64,000 bases of DNA, taken from Whalleya microplaca. Taxonomy: Eukaryota > Ascomycota > Sordariomycetes > Xylariales > Xylariaceae. The DNA is taken from the NCBI GenBank assembly GCA_022497155.1, contig MU385721.1:186001-250000 (forward strand). Direction: 5' to 3'. This document shows positions 58,739-64,000 of this stretch, piece after piece. The stretch's first letter is position 1. Each line of letters starts with the position of its first letter. Made by a program: the position numbers and the translations under genes. Under the pieces are notes generated by a model, which ran no database searches, was not told the origin of the DNA, and worked only from the letters and a program-made list of their open reading frames with translations.

Positions 58739-61700
58739 TACCTTGGATGGGTTATGGTAATGAGTTGGTTCATTTCGAATGGTAGGTGCAGTATATATAT
58801 AGGGCAAGTCGGACCGTTGATTTGGTAACGCGGCCACAACACTCCGCTGCCCTAGTAACAGCGGGATTGCATAGTGGCTACTGCATGAAGTCATGAAGGC
58901 TAGTACAGGCGTTCTGGAATGGCATAAGGTATACCCATTTTGAGTTCGGCGCAAGGCAGTTGTTTGATAGCATAGATTAACGCACAAGACGGACGGCTGG
59001 TTGACGTCGTTCGTGTTTACTTGTACAGTTTACATACATACGAATCAATGGTTCTGTTACTAACAACGGGGTCTTATTCATATGCTCAGATCTGATTCTC
59101 TGTCGTGGTCTCCTGCGATTTCCCAGAAGTAGCTCTCCAAACAGTCTTCGACCTGGGAGAGGTTTAATAGAAACCTGACAGCCGAGCTTTTGGGCCCCGG
59201 GAAACCGATATCGTATTACCAATGATACCCAGTAGAGCTCTCAAGCGATTATTCTTAAGGATTGCTAGAGCTCATACGTATAGCCACCTCAAAGTTGGAA
59301 ATTATCGATTAGGTACTACATATGACATTTGTCTTATTTGGATGCTCCACTGGCAATACAGGGGCAGTTTTCTCTTCCTCTCAGAATAAACCTGTTTGAT
59401 ATATGTAAGAGGCCAGATTTGTATTCCGGCTAGTAAATCAATAATGTATGGTAAATCGACCAGTGGGCTGCTCTGCGGTGGACATTGTATGCAAGAGACA
59501 GTCCCAAGGTTTTCTTGGCAAAGCGGACATATTCATGTATGCAATAATGGATGCATGCGTCCCACCAAAGACCGAGCTTCGGCCATTAGATTTAGAGCCG
59601 CACTCAATTTCAACTTCAACGTTTCCTTGTAGTAATTAATTTCTGTATTTCGTGTGGTCGCTTATCACTGACGACACATAAGACTGCTTGAAGCATAGCA
59701 ATGTCTTCAGCCTATGTCTATATTATTAAGCACCGGATTCTCGTATTCAATTTTCATTTACACAGTGAATGTGCTAGTGGTCCATGTACTAATAGCAAAT
59801 GCGATCGCTAAGGTTCAGTACCTGTACCATCAACGATAGGGCGCCTGGAGATCTCACAGGTCGGCAGAGGGATATTCATCGGAGAGCTATCTCTATCTCC
59901 CTTAGAATCACCGCAACCTGATATGTGTAGCAAGCCACTTGCGATGAAACGACTGGGCACTGGAGGTCCGGAAATCCGGATTAGGCAATCTGTATTCCCA
60001 AATGATTGGTCAACGATGCTATGTTCTTTCCGCTAGTTTTACTCCGTCGGATGGTAGCAGGTACACAGCAACGGTCTATTCAAAGGGAACATTCTGTTTT
60101 ACAATCAGTGCTTACCTGGCATTCACTACTTGAACGTTCTTAGCCTTCTTCAAGACCTCGCATGCTTGATTTTCGAGACTCCTCTATACGATGCGCGTTC
60201 CTTCCTATTGTTGGATCCTCGTTCATGCTCTTGCTAGCCCAATAGCTCCGCCACTGCCAATTTTGGATGCTTCGCATTCCATACCACCACGTCTATAAAA
60301 GTATACAATCACTGTTTAGGATTCGCGCCGCCAAAACTCCTGTTTGTAACATCGATGCCACTCTACCAGCCAGGAAGGGTCTCTTCTCTGGTAATTGCAT
60401 CTTTCCAGCGATCCATGCCATTGGAACTCTGCCGTACCTACCTTGTCAACGTCGGGAGAACCGAATGAGCAGGCTATGTCTGGCCGGAGGAATAGCAGTC
60501 AATAGAAAGTACCTTGCTACGTTTTGCGCAAGTTCCCATTGTTAGATTCCATGTGATCAGACCAGTATCAGACCAGTAGCTGCCACTCCTTCCCCTGCCA
60601 AACCTCCATGGTTCCCTTATCAATGAAAGCTTGGAAACGAATAAAGTATATAGGTCCAGCTGGTTAATTTTTATTCCTGCAATGTTAGGTCAAACATGGG
60701 AGGATTGTCAGCCGTAGAATAGGTCATGAGACGAAAGACAGCATATCACTTTGAAGCCCATTTACCAGCGTCATACAATACACCGTCTATATCTCTGTCT
60801 AGGTTAGTGAGAATGGGTATGTCATTCTTTCACAAAGTGAGTCGGCATATGGTCCTGGTTTACCAGTACAGAATGATAGCTCTTGTTAAAGCTCTTGCCA
60901 AATTTGCAGGAGGCCTTCTTGATGAAAATAATAGCGGCACAGTTGTATTCAAGATAATTACTAGGCAATTAGGTGACAAGCAACATAATTGACTATTTAA
61001 CAATTGTCGGTAAAGGACACTGGGGATGTAGAAATCCATAATAAAGAGATTGAGGTTGGCTGCAAATTAGCCGAGGACTTCAATCATGTTGTATAAAAGA
61101 AGCGGTAAGTACTAGGCAGTGTTACCCCCTATAGAAGCCAGCTAGGATTATGGGAGAGTAAGAATCTATAGCGACCACTGTACCGTCGGCCGCTTATATA
61201 TGGGTAAAGTAGAACGTATCTTGTTCAATACTACCAAGGCAATCCAACCCCCATGTCACAGATAAATAGCATCATTAGTGTCTAGCCTTGCTTGATGGGC
61301 TCGACACAAATACTTATAGGTGTTTGGGAACAGGTAGTCCAAGACGTAGCCTCTGATCCATCAAATTTTTTTCTGCGCTGAGACTTACTACGCCAAAAGG
61401 ATATATATATAAAGGGCATGTCGTAGCTTATAAGAATTTTAGGGACATTATATACTTCCAATTTACAGGCTAAACTGTCAGCTTGTATTACTTAAAAGGG
61501 CCATATGATAGTATGTGTAGAACACCTAGTAGTTATTTACTACCGATTAGCACCACGAGACTGTGCAGACATTTCTTTGCCAGATCTTGCAGATCACTGG
61601 AAGGCAGACAGAGCCGATATAATGTCGTTTTATATTTCATCATCTTTATTAAGGGTCCTATAGTATCCTCTATTCCAGAAATTACTCAAATGTGCTGCAG

Positions 61701-62353
61701 GACCTCTCAATGTTGCCCCCCTTTAGTACACAGAAGTATTCTTCATACTCGTAACAGTCGCTTCCATAGCAAGAACGGACATGGTGCTAGCTTGGATGTA
61801 GCATCCTTCAATCTTCTATTAAGGATCTTATATATCAATGATAGCTAGTTTATGAACTTCTATGGTAGGTGATCCCATAAATATATCGACATCCTAATTA
61901 ACAGGGCAAGACCGACGTGGTATGGGGTGAAGTGCCTGTGAAGGTCATGGCGCCGACAGCGCATGGGACTCTTGACTATTGGTGTTGTATTTCGTATCTA
62001 GGTATATTTCTGATGAGCCATGCCGTTCTTTCCATTTCTATTATCTTAGGGCCATGTACTTTTTTTCGTAATTGCCTTGGTACATGTATACTTCTAAGAA
62101 ATCTTGCGCGCTCTCTTGTTTTCGCCGCCGACCACCAGTTTTGAAAACGTACCCTTCCTCCAAACAAACTCAGCTGGCTACTGTGTTTACGCTTCATCAC
62201 TCTGTCGGCGACATCGTTTCTCCTCCTTCTGTATCGTATTTCTTGCCGACTAGTATCATTGTCTCTGGTTTTTACTAGCTGCCCGCGCGAGCCGCTGCTC
62301 TAGTCAAACAATTACGGCGCTGGCGTCTCTAACAAGCACGACACTCTGCAATC
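58739..62353. other. Gene-poor stretch, no gene recognised
   Basis: Many frames of 60-120 codons exist on both strands, but none shows a domain, motif or consistent splicing. The interval 60.7-62.0 kb is AT-rich and could be an old repeat, but no transposase or reverse-transcriptase motif was seen. Confidence 0.45.
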
Positions 62354-62701
62354 ATGGAGTACGGATCAAGCGAATTTCATTGGTGGAGAGAGAACGCCGA
62401 TCAGGCTGCATACCTGGCAGAGCCTACAGACGCGGTTAATCAACTTACAGACTACGATGATAATGACTTCGACATAAGCCAGTGGATGAATTTCAGTGAT
62501 GAAGATAAAGACGCCGATCAGCAGATGGACGACGATGTAGACAACCAGCACACTGCTACCGAAGACACGGCAAAGAGTTCTGGCGCCGATATGATGGACA
62601 TCGATGGGGACATCGGTATGGACCTCACCCATTTAGGAATGCTCACCAAGAAATCTGATGTGCAGAGTGAGTTCATCATTCCTTTCATGGTTCTCAGTTA
62701 A
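62354..62701 (+). CDS. Small acidic protein, unknown
   Basis: A 115-codon frame from MEYGSSEFHWWRENADQ, highly acidic (DEDKDADQQMDDDVDNQ). Just after VQS the sequence GTGAGT (about 62667) could be a donor; the reading then would continue downstream rather than end at 62701. No domain is recognised. Disordered, possibly nuclear; function unknown. Confidence 0.4.
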   Translation: MEYGSSEFHWWRENADQAAYLAEPTDAVNQLTDYDDNDFDISQWMNFSDEDKDADQQMDDDVDNQHTATEDTAKSSGADMMDIDGDIGMDLTHLGMLTKKSDVQSEFIIPFMVLS

Positions 62702-63228
62702 TCCTCAGTCTACACTCACCATAATGGCCTCTGCATTAAATACCTTCATATGTGTGAATCTATTCACAAGCTGCTACCCTTTATTTGAACCAGTTCCAGA
62801 TTCCCAGCCCTTTCGAACAGATCTATAGGCTCTTGCTGCCTAGTTGGTCAGTTAATTGAAGTTTTTCGGAACTCCTGCAAGAACCATTGGAACCTTCAAT
62901 ACTAAGAAAGGCATTTGCCTTAGCTACAGGCAGTCCATGCTGGTGTAGCTTTTACTCATTCACCTACACTGCAAATTTCCATTACTCCATACATTGTTCA
63001 GGCCCACAAGTCTCTGAGTTGAGAATATTCCTATTTATTCATACTTCCATCCTCACCATAACATCAACCTTCATCCATCCCTCACCTTACTGACTTGTTA
63101 CTTCCTATTCCTCCTCTCCAACCCAACACTCTCTGCAATCTTGGTTTTAGCTGTTGCAGGTCCTATATATACTAAGCAGTTACAATTCGATCACCCACCT
63201 ATCAAGCTTGCGTCTTACTCAATCGATT

Positions 63229-64000
63229 ATGGATAGCACCGCTAATGCTGGAGTAGCTCATGAGTCTCCCCAAAGGGCACGTGTGGTCAAACTGCCCGAT
63301 CTCGTTCAAACAGAAGGCGAAAACATGAGCCGGGATTCTGGAACGGATATCACAGTCACTAGTAAGCCAAGAATGTTCATGGAGCGTTGGTTGGAACCAC
63401 CTTTGACGCCCCTGCACCCAGCATGTGGTTCAAATGATAACACTCGACAACCAGGAAATTGTCTCCATGTCGACTGGCCTGACCTGGACTTCGTTGCGCA
63501 GTCAATCATTCTCAAAGAGATTGGTGACAATCTGAAGTCCTTTCAGGATGCCTGTATTCTGATCTCTTTGGGACCCATCGATGCTGAGCAATTTCTCTCC
63601 CGATATCGCGAACTGAGAGCGCAAGCAGATAGATGGGAACAATATGTTCGTTCTGGGGCTTCGGATAAAGGTAAAGATATCATCCCAGACAACCCTGGTC
63701 CTATTCGAGTCAATACCGGATCTCTTACATACGGATGCGCTTTTCTTTCGTCGCTGGGGCTAGGCAAGTATATACCGTCCGTACAAGCCTACGGAAACCG
63801 CTTTACCAGTTGGCCATTGAACATTGACTACTCTAAATATGATCCTACACAACTGGTAATATCAAGCCTCGAGTTTCCCGACACTTCACCTTATCTTGAA
63901 GCACACAAAGCGTCTACATTTGGCCATGATTCGGCAGTGATTGCCTTCCAGACTGCTGACCCCTCCATCGCTGTGACGGGCCTCAGATGGCGCATCCATT
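63229..64000 (+). CDS. Uncharacterised protein, 5' part only (runs off the window)
   Basis: The ATG at 63229 (MDSTANAGVAHES) opens a frame that stays open to the end of the window, 257 codons. The leader just upstream has TATATATACTA near 63166, a possible TATA element. Balanced composition and no low-complexity runs suggest it is real, with segments SIILKEIGDNLKSFQDACIL and FLSSLGLGKYIPSVQAYG. No motif that I can name. The C-terminus is outside the window. Confidence 0.6.
   Translation, partial: MDSTANAGVAHESPQRARVVKLPDLVQTEGENMSRDSGTDITVTSKPRMFMERWLEPPLTPLHPACGSNDNTRQPGNCLHVDWPDLDFVAQSIILKEIGDNLKSFQDACILISLGPIDAEQFLSRYRELRAQADRWEQYVRSGASDKGKDIIPDNPGPIRVNTGSLTYGCAFLSSLGLGKYIPSVQAYGNRFTSWPLNIDYSKYDPTQLVISSLEFPDTSPYLEAHKASTFGHDSAVIAFQTADPSIAVTGLRWRIH

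Overview
This window is nuclear DNA of a filamentous ascomycete (Pezizomycotina, most likely Sordariomycetes). The evidence is many short introns (about 43-170 bp) with GT..AG ends and CTAAT/CTGAC-type branch sites, the gene families present (FlbA-type RGS protein, fungal Dicer-like protein, 2EXR protein, Spo7, Tap42, Cdc73), GC-rich coding sequence separated by AT-richer intergenic DNA, and scattered TACCTAGGTA-like intergenic motifs. I could not settle genus or species. Gene models below were joined by hand from splice signals and reading frame. Coordinates span first to last coding base, with exon limits in the evidence.

Layout. 0-3.3 kb: no gene seen. 3.3-5.7 kb (+): FlbA-like DEP/RGS regulator. 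6.9-7.7 kb (+): secreted Ser/Thr/Ala-rich, probably GPI-anchored wall protein. 9.0-11.8 kb (-): Cdc73 (Paf1 complex), then Tap42. 12.9-17.7 kb (+): complete five-exon Dicer-like gene. 18.3-19.5 kb (-): six-exon GNAT acetyltransferase whose last intron does not join in frame. 20.7-23.5 kb (-): 873-aa disordered Ser-rich protein. 23.5-29.9 kb: gene-poor stretch with a 10-N gap set in homopolymers. 30.0-32.4 kb (+): protein with three DWxGDSPEPE repeats and a Lys/Glu-rich helix. 32.9-33.8 kb (-): ubiquitin C-terminal hydrolase. 34.5-35.7 kb (-): uncharacterised secreted protein. 36.9-37.9 kb (+): ankyrin-type protein. 38.9-40.0 kb (-): 2EXR protein. 40.25-40.45 kb: 206-bp MITE with perfect 43-bp terminal inverted repeats. 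40.9-41.9 kb (-): proline iminopeptidase-like hydrolase. 44.4-46.2 kb (+): cytochrome P450. 47.1-47.9 kb (-): secreted GH23 / lytic transglycosylase-like protein. 49.7-51.5 kb (-): Cld1/ABHD4-5-like hydrolase. 52.8-53.7 kb (-): frameshifted DHCR24-like FAD-oxidoreductase pseudogene. 55.1-56.3 kb (+): Spo7. 57.7-58.7 kb (+): dual-specificity phosphatase-like protein. 58.7-62.3 kb: gene-poor. 62.35 kb and 63.2 kb to the end (+): two unrecognised ORFs, the second running off the window.

The genes do not form one pathway. The left part (RGS, Cdc73, Tap42, Dicer) and the Spo7/phosphatase block are conserved housekeeping or regulatory genes. The stretch between about 34 and 54 kb is more accessory: secreted proteins, P450, MITE, pseudogene, possible bacterial-type lytic enzyme. 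No secondary-metabolite backbone gene, CRISPR array, rRNA or intact tRNA was found.
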